The notes beneath the pieces were generated by a model that had not been told where the DNA came from, did not search any database, and saw only the letters and a list, made by a program, of their open reading frames with translations. Positions 17,801 to 24,915 of a stretch of DNA of 32,523 nt are shown here, in pieces. Position numbers and translations under genes: made by a program. This stretch comes from Cellulomonas septica (lineage in GTDB: Bacteria; Actinomycetota; Actinomycetes; Actinomycetales; Cellulomonadaceae), in the NCBI RefSeq assembly GCF_012396155.1, contig NZ_JAAXOY010000003.1, forward strand, positions 1 through 32,523. The letters run 5' to 3'. How positions within the stretch are numbered: position 1 is the stretch's first letter; the number at the start of each line of letters is the position of its first letter.

Positions 17801-20081
17801 TCACGTCGAGGAGGGCGGCCGGGTCAGGCGCGCGCCCCACCTCGCGGCGTAGAACCTGGCGTACGAGGTCCCTGTGATGGTTACGGCTCACACCGGCGGC
17901 GGTTCGTGCTGCGTCGTCGCGACTGTCGGTGAAGACAATGGTCTTCGCATCGACGATGGCGTCGCGCCCTTCCCGTCCCAGCGCTAGCGAGCGGATCAGT
18001 TGCGACAGGTACAGCTCGGTGGCGGCGGCGAGACCCGACGTGTGCGCGCGGATGGGCGAGCGCACCCTGCCTGAACGGAAGGCGGCGCCGTCCTGCTGCT
18101 TGGCGTCGAACCCGCAGGACGGACAGCGCGTAGGCAGGGCGGGGACTCGGTCTCCCTCTCCGGCGTTGGCGACTGTGACGGCTACGCCACTGGGCGCTCC
18201 GCCGGCGGCGGAATCGAGACAGCCGAGCGCGGGGTCCCACCCGACTGCTTGGAAGGCGAACTTCAGTCCCTGTGCGGTCCAGTCCTTGCCCGGCGGCAGG
18301 ACGCCGGGACGGTACCACGTGTAGTGCTCCCGCGGGCGGAGGAATACCGGCTTGCCGCTCTGCCACTCATCGATCGGCCCAGGTCCGAGCAGCGTCTGCT
18401 GTCCTTGGCGATCGAGAACGTAGCCGCCGAGACTGGCGTCTCCGCACTCGTAGCAGTAGAGCAGTTCGAGCACGCGACTGCCGCATGCCGAGCAGGTGTT
18501 GACGGGTGCCGTGTACAGCTTGCCGACTGTGCGGGTTTCGGATGCTTCCTCGACGCCGCTGCAATGACGATTCGAGCAGGCCCACATGCCTCGCGGGGTG
18601 CGGACGAACGCGTGCGACCGTATGGGGACGAACGGGCCGGCCGTCGCTGTCGCGGCTGGGGCGTGGGTCGCGAGCCCTTCCAAGACCTTGCGCATGAGCG
18701 CGTCCTTGTCGAGCTCGGTTGGGAAGAGCCGCCGAGCGAGGTCACCGACTGGTGTGGCGCGGAGGCGCCCAGATGCGGGGTCGGCGCATGCTCGTGCGAC
18801 GAGCTGTGAGACTTCTTCAGGGGTACGCGTCCCGTGTTCGACCTCGTCGCGGGAGAGCGGCTTGGGCTCGGGTAGGTGAGCGGGCTCGCCGGGCTCGATC
18901 TGGAATCTCTCTCGGCGGACGCCGAAGAACTGCTCGAGGTACTCGAGACCGCCCTGCGATACGTCGAGGGACGCTGACGTGCCGATGATCCGCAGTTGCG
19001 GGGAGTCAGGGTCAAGGCCAAGTCGGCGCAGGAGCGAGCGGACGACCATGGCCACTTCGCTTCCCTGCGTGCCGCGGTACAGGTGCAGCTCATCGACGAC
19101 GAGTGTGAACACGTTGCCGGCGTCCGACTCGAGCCACTGACGCGTCTTGTCGAAGATGGGGGCCTCGAAAGAGCGCATCATGATCGTGTTGAGCATCGAG
19201 TAGTTCGTGATCAGCACGTCCGGTGGACTCGCGATCATGTCCCAGCGGGTCAGCATCTCTCCGCCGCGGGGGTCTTGGAACTGACTCAGGTCGATGAGGT
19301 CGTCCGACCTCTTGCCCGCAGCAACGGACTTCTCGTTTGCCTCCCGCAGCGCCTCGTACTCCTTCTCGAGGCCGCGCACACCGGCGGCGACTTCAGCCGC
19401 TGCGCTCTTTGACGGCTTGACCCCAGATCCTTCCGTGATCCCGGTGTATCGCCCGAACCAGACCGGCGCGTGAGGCGACTGCGCGCGCAGTATCCGCACA
19501 GCTCGTCGTAGGCGCGTCATCTGGTCCTCGACCAGTGCGTTTGTCGGATAGAGCACCAGCGTGCGGACGGCCGCTGGACGGCTCTCCGCGTGACGGATCG
19601 GTACCCACTGAGGGTCCGCTGCCGACCACCACCAGTTCGCGCCGGCTTGGTGACCCCAGGACCGCGACTCCTCCACCAGCCTGAGCAGGACCGGGAGCAG
19701 GAACGACTCCGTCTTGCCGGAGCCAGTTCCCGAGGTGACGACGACGTCGCGAGTACCCAGGGCATGGCGGATGGCCTGGGCCTGGTGCTCTCGAAGCTTC
19801 AGGTCTGCCGGGTCAACGGCCGGGAAGACGGCCTGCGCGACCCGGCGCGCCGTGTCGGGGCTGACGCCGACTACTGGCGCCAGGTCCAGAAGAGGGACGA
19901 CGTTCGGATACGGCAGCACGGGCTCGAGCAGCACCTCGCCCACGAGCGCGCCGGGCTCCTCCAAGAGCGCCCGCCGCTCACGCATCAACGACTCGTCTGC
20001 AAGCCAGAACGCCGTGTCGAAGTACTTGAGGTACGCCTCGCGGAGGTCGTCCGCGAGGTGCAGCGGGTTGGTCGGTTCCAT
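14799..20081 (-). CDS. DEAD/DEAH-box helicase with DUF1998 domain, DruE-like (Druantia)
   Basis: A 1760-residue superfamily 2 helicase. The sequence shows a Q-motif-like LREHQAQAI, Walker A TGSGKTE (about 119-125), DELHLYRG (motif II), IIGTSASLD (motif III), TMEVGVDIGSL (motif V) and QQRVGRAGRG (motif VI). Several zinc-finger-like CxxC pairs follow, and a C-terminal DUF1998 region contains TCDLSCPDCLRSYDN. Length and order match DruE of Druantia better than DrmA of DISARM, which is several hundred residues shorter. It directly follows a DruH-like gene, as in type III Druantia, and overlaps a RecB-like nuclease downstream. The ATG at 20081 has AGGTG six bases upstream; a GTG at 20090 is the alternative. 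It probably translocates on invading DNA. The subtype call is an inference from length and context. Confidence 0.82.
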   Translation of the reverse strand: MEPTNPLHLADDLREAYLKYFDTAFWLADESLMRERRALLEEPGALVGEVLLEPVLPYPNVVPLLDLAPVVGVSPDTARRVAQAVFPAVDPADLKLREHQAQAIRHALGTRDVVVTSGTGSGKTESFLLPVLLRLVEESRSWGHQAGANWWWSAADPQWVPIRHAESRPAAVRTLVLYPTNALVEDQMTRLRRAVRILRAQSPHAPVWFGRYTGITEGSGVKPSKSAAAEVAAGVRGLEKEYEALREANEKSVAAGKRSDDLIDLSQFQDPRGGEMLTRWDMIASPPDVLITNYSMLNTIMMRSFEAPIFDKTRQWLESDAGNVFTLVVDELHLYRGTQGSEVAMVVRSLLRRLGLDPDSPQLRIIGTSASLDVSQGGLEYLEQFFGVRRERFQIEPGEPAHLPEPKPLSRDEVEHGTRTPEEVSQLVARACADPASGRLRATPVGDLARRLFPTELDKDALMRKVLEGLATHAPAATATAGPFVPIRSHAFVRTPRGMWACSNRHCSGVEEASETRTVGKLYTAPVNTCSACGSRVLELLYCYECGDASLGGYVLDRQGQQTLLGPGPIDEWQSGKPVFLRPREHYTWYRPGVLPPGKDWTAQGLKFAFQAVGWDPALGCLDSAAGGAPSGVAVTVANAGEGDRVPALPTRCPSCGFDAKQQDGAAFRSGRVRSPIRAHTSGLAAATELYLSQLIRSLALGREGRDAIVDAKTIVFTDSRDDAARTAAGVSRNHHRDLVRQVLRREVGRAPDPAALLDVMTPEAAKAAGLGLAKLARASQEYGQDLTEAQRQALEAAYEVLGQQVTVPVGDLFQRVSSSLVALGVNPGGTSPWNHYLEDTLHGTTPWYRAFPPPSPDAWSGNIVAQGQAKLLKQLRASVVEAMYDRARRDLESVGIARITVADLERVDGPLSAHHQREVFDSVIRILGTLKRHDESSAGGVQPEAVMPAPVRRFVEAAAGHLESPAQEVLAQVERLAATPAALAGVSGWLLMTASAATSLVVVPAGDTRWRCQKCNYIHLHPSGGVCANRQCHRGPLVEEPLDEELNDYYAWLAHQDPRRLAVAELTGQTKPLSEQRGRQRRFKGAFTRTEHPLPDELDVLSVTTTMEVGVDIGSLRATMMANMPPQRFNYQQRVGRAGRGRQAFSYALTLCRDRSHDEYYFQRPGRITGDIPPQPFLDLSRRRIVQRVIAAECLRAAFLTLPDGPRWTASSNHGTFGQTHEWNQYRTAVAAFLAADKSVRPVAERLAAHTPLEEGHVDDIVSWVKSDLVSAVDAVVASEAGSSDTELSAALARYGHLPMFGFPTRVRSLWDQPIRSTTWLADHAVADRSLDMAIGAFAPGAEVVKDGLVHTVAGFASYRPLGKSVQALDPLGTAKTLGRCDKCGRSQLSPSGDVCEACFGPLTMLDVYEPRGFRTTYKARPFNDDSDMPSGAGAPELSVGGAFSALNPLLAVDLELYEQSRLVTVNDNFKQGFTFTPDSDGTILASQGKPGALRLQAIGEVRVTDALLVTPKRLSIPTGAIGLHDQPSGRAAYTSLAELLRRGAKDVLDLDPGELTVGLVPVRVPLMASEEPDAKSQVAAAIYLADTAENGAGYAAELGRPEVFEPLLGRTLADTIDRWQNTGHGRTCDLSCPDCLRSYDNSRRHAHLDWRLAIDLLELVAGGALTVGRSLPANTELLAPSAAALGGAHARMIGEVPAIARGGRCVLLAHPLWRCDPDWFVSEQAEAHVLASDTFESVTWRDVRDFRRNPLSIWPHLQ

Positions 20082-20090
20082 GACGGGCAC

Positions 20091-23000
20091 CTATCGCGAG
20101 AGAAGCGTGGTGAGCAGGTCGGCCTGCTCCGAGGTGATCGAGGAGTAGACGAGGCAGCGACGCTTGATCTCGCCCCCTGTGAGCGTGGTGGCTCTCGGGA
20201 GGATGCCGCTGGCCAGCACAGCGGCTCGCTCGTAGAGCCCTGGTAGGTCCGAGCCGAGCGGGACAGCGAGCAACCCGTGCTTGGCCACGTGCATGACGAG
20301 AGATCGTCCGAGCGCGTTCGCTGCGAGGTGCTTCACGAGGTATACGGAGGCCTGCACTGCCTCACCGGCGGTGACATCGTCATCCGAGCGGAAGATGTGC
20401 AGCCTCTCGAAACCGCGCGTCAGCCGGTACGCACCTGGAAGCGAGACATCACTCGTCTCGACCCAGGAGGCTGAGTCCACGACGAAGCGTTCCGCCTGGC
20501 CGTAGCCGGGCATTGGCCGTCGTGGCAGTTCCGCGGCAACCGCTGACAGCGGCGGTAGTGCGCGAAGCATGTCGTCAGTTGCGTCCCAGACCACGCGCGC
20601 GAGCCCGGTTTCCTGCGCGGCCGCGGTGACCGCCGTGGCGTCGACCCCGTCGACGAGGCGACGAGAGGGCTGGCCGTCAGCATGCTCGCGCCGTAGGCGA
20701 CCTCGGTCCAGGCCAGCGGAGTCGAGCAGGTCGTCAATCAAGGAGTCAGGCCAGAACCCTACGAACTCGACCGAGTCGGAGCCTCGCGGAACGAGGCAGG
20801 AGGGCGAGACCTCCCATCGGTCCAATGCGCCATCGGCGGCACGCTCGATGGCGACGTGGCCGAGTGCCTCGAGGCGGCCCGGAAAGCCGTTCGTGAAAAG
20901 CGCGCTGCCGTCGATCTGGGACGCGATGGACGTTAGGCCAGCGGCTTTCCCCCCACCCAGGTGCATGATCGCGTCGAGGGCAGCGTCCCAGAGCCGCCCC
21001 TGCGCGTGTTCGACGGGCGGCAGGGCGGCGACCTCGACGTGGCCGCTATCGCCGGCCACAGGCTTCCTCTGTGCATGCCTAGGGATCCAGCCCGGCGATC
21101 GCTTGACCAGTCCGCAGTACTTGCAAACGCCGTCGATGTACTTCGGCTGCCAGCCGCCCATGAACGTCGGATACACGAGGTAGTGGGCGCCGGTCACGAC
21201 GCACGACTTGGGGTCTGGCGTGCCGATGCGTACGACAGGGGCGGGCGGCGACTCGCCCTTCGGCTTCCACACCAACGACCTCGCCGCCTTAGAGATGGCA
21301 GCTGGTCGCGCCGGGTTGTCGCCCTCCGCGGCTGCCCCGTCGATGAACACGTCAGGCACGACTCCGTCGAGTTCGCGGGCCGTGAGCATTGCTACGGGTC
21401 CGCCGGGGCTGGTGAGCCCGTAGACCAAGCGTGGGGCCAGCTCCCAGCCCGGATCTGTCTCGTCCGCCGAGCGGAGCCTGACCGTTGCCTGCTGGAGTGG
21501 AGACTTTGCCTCGCCCGCGAACAATGCGACTCCGTAGTCGCCGACGGGCAGTCCGGCATGAGCCAGATCTACGACGAGTGCACCACCTTCACTCGTCCAT
21601 CGGTGCAGCTCGTTCTTACGGTCATCGCCATCGCTGAGAACGATCGAGAGGTGGGCTGCCGATTCCACTGATGCCCTGAGTTCTGGTGGTGCGACAACAG
21701 ACCACTTGCGGATCCGCGAAGGGATCCTCATGCCGCCAGCGATGGTGAGCTGGTCGCGGGCCAGCGGCACGAGTTCGTTGTACGGGGTGCCTCCACCGGG
21801 TGAGCTGAACAGCTGCACGTCTGAGACGAGCGCCCATCCTTCAGGTAGGCCGGCGAGATGCGTGTGGACGGTGAAGCCCGGACGTGCGCACGTCTCAAGG
21901 ATCTTCACGACGTTCGCGGCGATCGGACGCCCACTTGCCGACGTGCGCACGAGCACCATGCTGTCGACGTTGAGCTGCAGGCGCTCCGCCTCGACGTAGG
22001 CGGCCTGGAGCTCGTCAAGCACTAATGGCACGACGCTCCTGGGATGGTGCAGCATCGGCCGGTCAACGGCGGCCACGGTGCGGAGCCTGACTACGCCCTC
22101 AAGCACAGAGCTGACGTCGATGTCGCCTGAATAGCTCGTCCGCCAGACGTTCGCCGCTGCCGGCACGAAGCCAACGGGCATCCACTGACCGTTGGCTGAC
22201 TCCACCTCCACGCCGGAGGCGACGTCGTCATCCGCGGCCGCGCGGACTGTGAGCGCAAGGTCGAGGCTCTCTCCCATGAAGCCCCGCCGTAGCTGCGCCA
22301 TCAGGGCAGTACGTTGGACGGACGAGGCCAGCGGCGTCTGTCCGACCTCGACCGTGCCGTCCCATCCGGCAAGCTCGACTGCAGCGACCGTCGCGATGCG
22401 TTCCCTTGCTGATCCCCTACCCCACAGCTTCTTCAGCAACGCCGAGATGGGGCAGGACTCGCTCGCGAACCAAGCGTCGAGATACCGCTCCAGCGCTTCC
22501 GGAGCCATCTCACTCCCCGCGGGCAGGCCGTACTGCGCGAAGAAGGTGGGGAACCTTCTCCGGTCGCCCTCGCGCACCAACGCCTGCGAGACCGGGAGAC
22601 CGACGTAGCGAAAAGACAACGAGTAGGCGGTGGGCGTCCCCCGCCGACCTTCGAGTCGCTCCAACCATCGGTTCAGGTCGCCCCAGAGCTGCTCGGCGCG
22701 AGCCATGTACTGCGAGCGCACGTTGTGAGAGTCGGCGGGCAGTCCTAGCAAGGTGCTCAGACGCGCGTAGTACGCGTTCTGGCTGAATCCGTCATCCGCT
22801 GCCCCCATCTCCTCCGCTGCCAGCACGGTGAGGGCGAGGAAGCCAAGGCCCGGAGGTGCGGCTTCGACCTCCCGTGATAGGCGCCAAGCGTCTTCGCGCC
22901 GCATCAAAGGAGTCAGCGAGAACGGGCCACCTGCAGACGTCACACCTAGGACGGCCTCCCGTAGGCCGTCTCGCGCATTGCCTTGATAGCCCGCCTGGGC

Positions 23001-23183
23001 GGCGATCGCGGCGAGCACATCCGCTTCAAGGTCGAGATACGCCGGCACGGCATCGGCTGTCTCGGGATACACGACCTTGGCGATTGCAGCCGTCCAGCGC
23101 TCGTATTCCAGCCACTCCTCGCCCACCGCTACTCCCACCGTGTCGATCTCCGATGCCAGGATGGTGGACCCAACCGCTGACAT
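20091..23183 (-). CDS. Large uncharacterised protein upstream of DruE; candidate DruH (type III Druantia)
   Basis: A 1030-residue protein with no enzyme motif I can name. The N-terminal third is helical. The middle is strand-rich and proline/glycine-spaced. A probable zinc site lies at about 659-689, made of SCVVTG and then VCKYCGLVKRSPGW. The C-terminal 350 residues include RVVWDATDDMLRALPPLS and a run about residue position, tyrosine and strand content that suggests a structured effector or scaffold. It sits immediately before the DUF1998 helicase with a 9-base gap. Size, position and partner match DruH of type III Druantia, whose activity is not established. The ATG at 23183 has no obvious ribosome site, so a slightly different start is possible. 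Identity rests mainly on context. Confidence 0.6.
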   Translation of the reverse strand: MSAVGSTILASEIDTVGVAVGEEWLEYERWTAAIAKVVYPETADAVPAYLDLEADVLAAIAAQAGYQGNARDGLREAVLGVTSAGGPFSLTPLMRREDAWRLSREVEAAPPGLGFLALTVLAAEEMGAADDGFSQNAYYARLSTLLGLPADSHNVRSQYMARAEQLWGDLNRWLERLEGRRGTPTAYSLSFRYVGLPVSQALVREGDRRRFPTFFAQYGLPAGSEMAPEALERYLDAWFASESCPISALLKKLWGRGSARERIATVAAVELAGWDGTVEVGQTPLASSVQRTALMAQLRRGFMGESLDLALTVRAAADDDVASGVEVESANGQWMPVGFVPAAANVWRTSYSGDIDVSSVLEGVVRLRTVAAVDRPMLHHPRSVVPLVLDELQAAYVEAERLQLNVDSMVLVRTSASGRPIAANVVKILETCARPGFTVHTHLAGLPEGWALVSDVQLFSSPGGGTPYNELVPLARDQLTIAGGMRIPSRIRKWSVVAPPELRASVESAAHLSIVLSDGDDRKNELHRWTSEGGALVVDLAHAGLPVGDYGVALFAGEAKSPLQQATVRLRSADETDPGWELAPRLVYGLTSPGGPVAMLTARELDGVVPDVFIDGAAAEGDNPARPAAISKAARSLVWKPKGESPPAPVVRIGTPDPKSCVVTGAHYLVYPTFMGGWQPKYIDGVCKYCGLVKRSPGWIPRHAQRKPVAGDSGHVEVAALPPVEHAQGRLWDAALDAIMHLGGGKAAGLTSIASQIDGSALFTNGFPGRLEALGHVAIERAADGALDRWEVSPSCLVPRGSDSVEFVGFWPDSLIDDLLDSAGLDRGRLRREHADGQPSRRLVDGVDATAVTAAAQETGLARVVWDATDDMLRALPPLSAVAAELPRRPMPGYGQAERFVVDSASWVETSDVSLPGAYRLTRGFERLHIFRSDDDVTAGEAVQASVYLVKHLAANALGRSLVMHVAKHGLLAVPLGSDLPGLYERAAVLASGILPRATTLTGGEIKRRCLVYSSITSEQADLLTTLLSR

Positions 23184-23831
23184 GGAAGGCTTGCGATCGG
23201 CTATTCCAGGCCTCGATCCGCCGTAAGGCTGGACAAGTCACCCGTTGCGCGTACAGGGCAGGGGAGGATTTCAGGTCGCGATCCTTAGCCGAAAGCCTTA
23301 CCACTACGACACCGCGTCCGTGATCGTGGGGCTGTGACGTTCAACCGACCTCGGCGTGCGGGATCGCGGCCGGAAGGACCTCGCGTGCCCCGAGTACGAA
23401 ACGGTCGCGAGTTCGGGCGCGCGACCTGGTCCACCCCCACGCTCGTGCGTCTCGACGGTCCGACGACCTCCGGCACCCCTCCCGGCCACCGCACTCGAAG
23501 CGGCGGTACGCGAGGCGGTCTGCGTCGTGCATTGCACCGCGACCCCCTCGACGGCGACGTTGAACGGACACTCCGCCTCGCCAGCTGACCGACGTCCCGA
23601 CGTTCGCGACGACGCTGCCGTCGACGCCGAGATCACCATCGACCAGGTCGCGGCCTATCTGGCGATCCAGTCCACCAAAGTGGGCCGGTGTCCGCCCCAG
23701 GCGCCCGCTCCCCACTTGGTCCGGCTCAGCGAGTACTTCCGCCTCGTGGCTGCCCGCGTCGTGGCCGACTGCCGCTTCGGGTGCGCACGGCGGGCCAATG
23801 AGCGGCGATCCGTAGAGGGCCCCGCAACGGC
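23184..23831. other. Gene-free border stretch between defence island and tRNA-Ser
   Basis: About 650 bases carry no open reading frame with recognisable protein content. Several frames are open on both strands (for example 23356-23853 on + and 23304-23639 on -), but their translations are Arg/Pro/Ser-rich and overlap each other, typical of random high-GC frames. The part nearest the DruH-like gene must hold its promoter. I saw no repeat of the tRNA 3' end and no integrase remnant. Confidence 0.5.
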
Positions 23832-23873
23832 GAAGGGCCCCACGTCCGCATGATCTTGCGGGTGGGACCCTTC
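23832..23873 (-). terminator. Hairpin terminator of tRNA-Ser
   Basis: Arms 23832-23843 and 23862-23873 pair over 12 positions with one wobble. An inner CCGCA/TGCGG stem (23846-23850 with 23857-23861) extends it to a hexanucleotide loop. It begins three bases after the encoded CCA of the tRNA, so it should end that transcript. Confidence 0.7.
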
Positions 23874-23876
23874 GAC

Positions 23877-23966
23877 TGGCGGTAGCGGTGGGATTTGAAC
23901 CCACGGTGGACTTTCACCCACACACGCTTTCGAGGCGTGCTCCTTAGGCCGCTCGGACACGCTACC
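23877..23966 (-). tRNA. tRNA-Ser, anticodon CGA
   Basis: The minus strand folds as a complete class II tRNA. The acceptor is GGTAGCG with CGCTACC, the anticodon arm is CACGC CTCGAAA GCGTG (anticodon CGA at 23930-23932), there is a long variable arm, and the T arm is GTGGG TTCAAAT CCCAC. The discriminator base is G (23880) and CCA is encoded (23877-23879). It reads UCG codons. Confidence 0.97.
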
Positions 23967-23975
23967 TCGCGGAGA

Positions 23976-24005
23976 AGAGTACCCGGTCGGAGCCGCTGCA
24001 CCGAA
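23976..24005 (-). promoter_or_regulatory. Promoter of tRNA-Ser
   Basis: On the minus strand TACTCT (23976-23981) is a good -10 box nine bases before the tRNA 5' end. TTCGGT (24000-24005), 18 bases further upstream, is a weak -35 candidate. Confidence 0.45.
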
Positions 24006-24029
24006 TCGGCCCCTCGGCGGACCGCGGCT

Positions 24030-24035
24030 TACCGT
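24030..24035 (+). promoter_or_regulatory. -10 box TACCGT for the sirtuin gene (likely leaderless)
   Basis: TACCGT ends six bases before the GTG at 24042, the distance expected when the transcript begins at the start codon. This supports that start over in-frame codons further upstream, which lie inside the tRNA. Confidence 0.45.
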
Positions 24036-24041
24036 GGGGAC

Positions 24042-24875
24042 GTGAGCGATGCCGTCCTCGACCCCGCAGGCACCCTGGCCGACGTGGTCGACGTGCTGCG
24101 CGGCCGACGCCTCGCCGTGCTGACCGGGGCGGGCGTCTCGACAGACTCGGGGATCCCCGACTACCGCGGCCCGGACTCGCCGCCGCGCACGCCGATGACG
24201 TTCCAGCAGTTCACGGGCGACGACCGGTTCCGGCGGCACTACTGGGCCCGCAACCACGTCGGCTGGCGGCACGTGGGCCGCACGCAGCCGAATGCCGGGC
24301 ACCTCGCGCTCGCGCAGATGGAAAGCGATGGGACGGTGCTCGGCCTCATCACGCAGAACGTCGACCTGCTGCACGAGGCCGCGGGCTCGCGGAATGTCAT
24401 CGACCTGCACGGACGCTACGACCGCGTGGTCTGCCTCGGCTGCCACCGCGTGATCCCGCGCACGGAGCTGGCCCAGCGGCTCGAGGAGCTGAACCCGCAC
24501 TTCGCCGACGAGGTCGCCGACGTCGAGATCGCGCCCGACGCCGACGCCGTCATCGAGCGGACGAGCCACTTCGTCGTCGCTGACTGCGCGGTGTGCGACG
24601 GGATGCTCAAGCCGGACATCGTCTACTTCGGTGAGACCGTCCCGCGTGAGCGGGTCGAGCGGGCGTACGCGATGGTCGACGACGGCGACGCGCTGCTGGT
24701 CGCCGGCTCGTCGCTCCAGGTCCAGTCGGGGCTGCGGTTCGTGCGGCACGCGGCGCAGACGGACAAGCCGGTGGTGATCGTCAACCGCGGCACGACCCGC
24801 GGCGACCGCCACGCGACGGTCACGCTGCACGCCGGCACGTCGGAGACCCTGACCGCCCTCGCATCGACGCTCTGA
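24042..24875 (+). CDS. Sir2 family NAD-dependent protein deacylase
   Basis: Removes acyl groups from lysine side chains using NAD+, giving nicotinamide and O-acyl-ADP-ribose. The product is 277 residues. Conserved blocks are LTGAGVSTDSGIPDYRG (28-43, NAD binding), TQNVD (104-108), the catalytic histidine in DLHGRYD (His123), two CxxC zinc pairs (Cys131/Cys134 and Cys182/Cys185) and GSSL (222-225). The spacing fits the class II, SIRT4-like bacterial sirtuins. Target proteins are unknown. The gene is transcribed alone, away from tRNA-Ser and convergent with the ABC operon. Sirtuins also occur in defence islands, but this one lacks fused defence domains and has host-like composition, so a housekeeping role is more likely. 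Confidence 0.93.
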   Translation: MSDAVLDPAGTLADVVDVLRGRRLAVLTGAGVSTDSGIPDYRGPDSPPRTPMTFQQFTGDDRFRRHYWARNHVGWRHVGRTQPNAGHLALAQMESDGTVLGLITQNVDLLHEAAGSRNVIDLHGRYDRVVCLGCHRVIPRTELAQRLEELNPHFADEVADVEIAPDADAVIERTSHFVVADCAVCDGMLKPDIVYFGETVPRERVERAYAMVDDGDALLVAGSSLQVQSGLRFVRHAAQTDKPVVIVNRGTTRGDRHATVTLHAGTSETLTALASTL

Positions 24876-24915
24876 CGAGCGACCCGCCGCGCGGACGGAG
24901 TCCCGCCCGACGGGG

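Larger units (their letters stand above)
5126..23183. other. Defence island: MZA-like restriction module plus type III Druantia-like module
   Basis: Eight consecutive genes all belong to families known from anti-phage systems: DUF4420, Z1, DUF262, Dcm methyltransferase, Vsr, RecB-like nuclease, DUF1998 helicase and a large DruH-like protein. Base composition is visibly lower in GC (a sampled 60-base stretch in the DruH gene is 63%, against 72% in upp), with more A/T at third codon positions than the flanks. A terminator bounds it on the left, and a gene-free stretch ending at tRNA-Ser bounds it on the right. No integrase or matching direct repeats were found, so how it arrived is unknown. Confidence 0.8.

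Noticed and set aside
14799-20081. Helicase as DISARM DrmA
   Set aside because: It is several hundred residues longer than DrmA, and there is no DrmB or DrmC neighbour. The next gene upstream is a large DruH-sized protein instead.
23356-23853. 165-residue rightward frame between the island and tRNA-Ser
   Set aside because: No recognisable domain or ribosome site; it runs into the tRNA terminator and overlaps equally open frames on the other strand.
24042-24875. Sirtuin as part of the defence island
   Set aside because: It lies beyond the tRNA, has host-like composition, contains only the catalytic sirtuin domain and is not linked to a defence operon.
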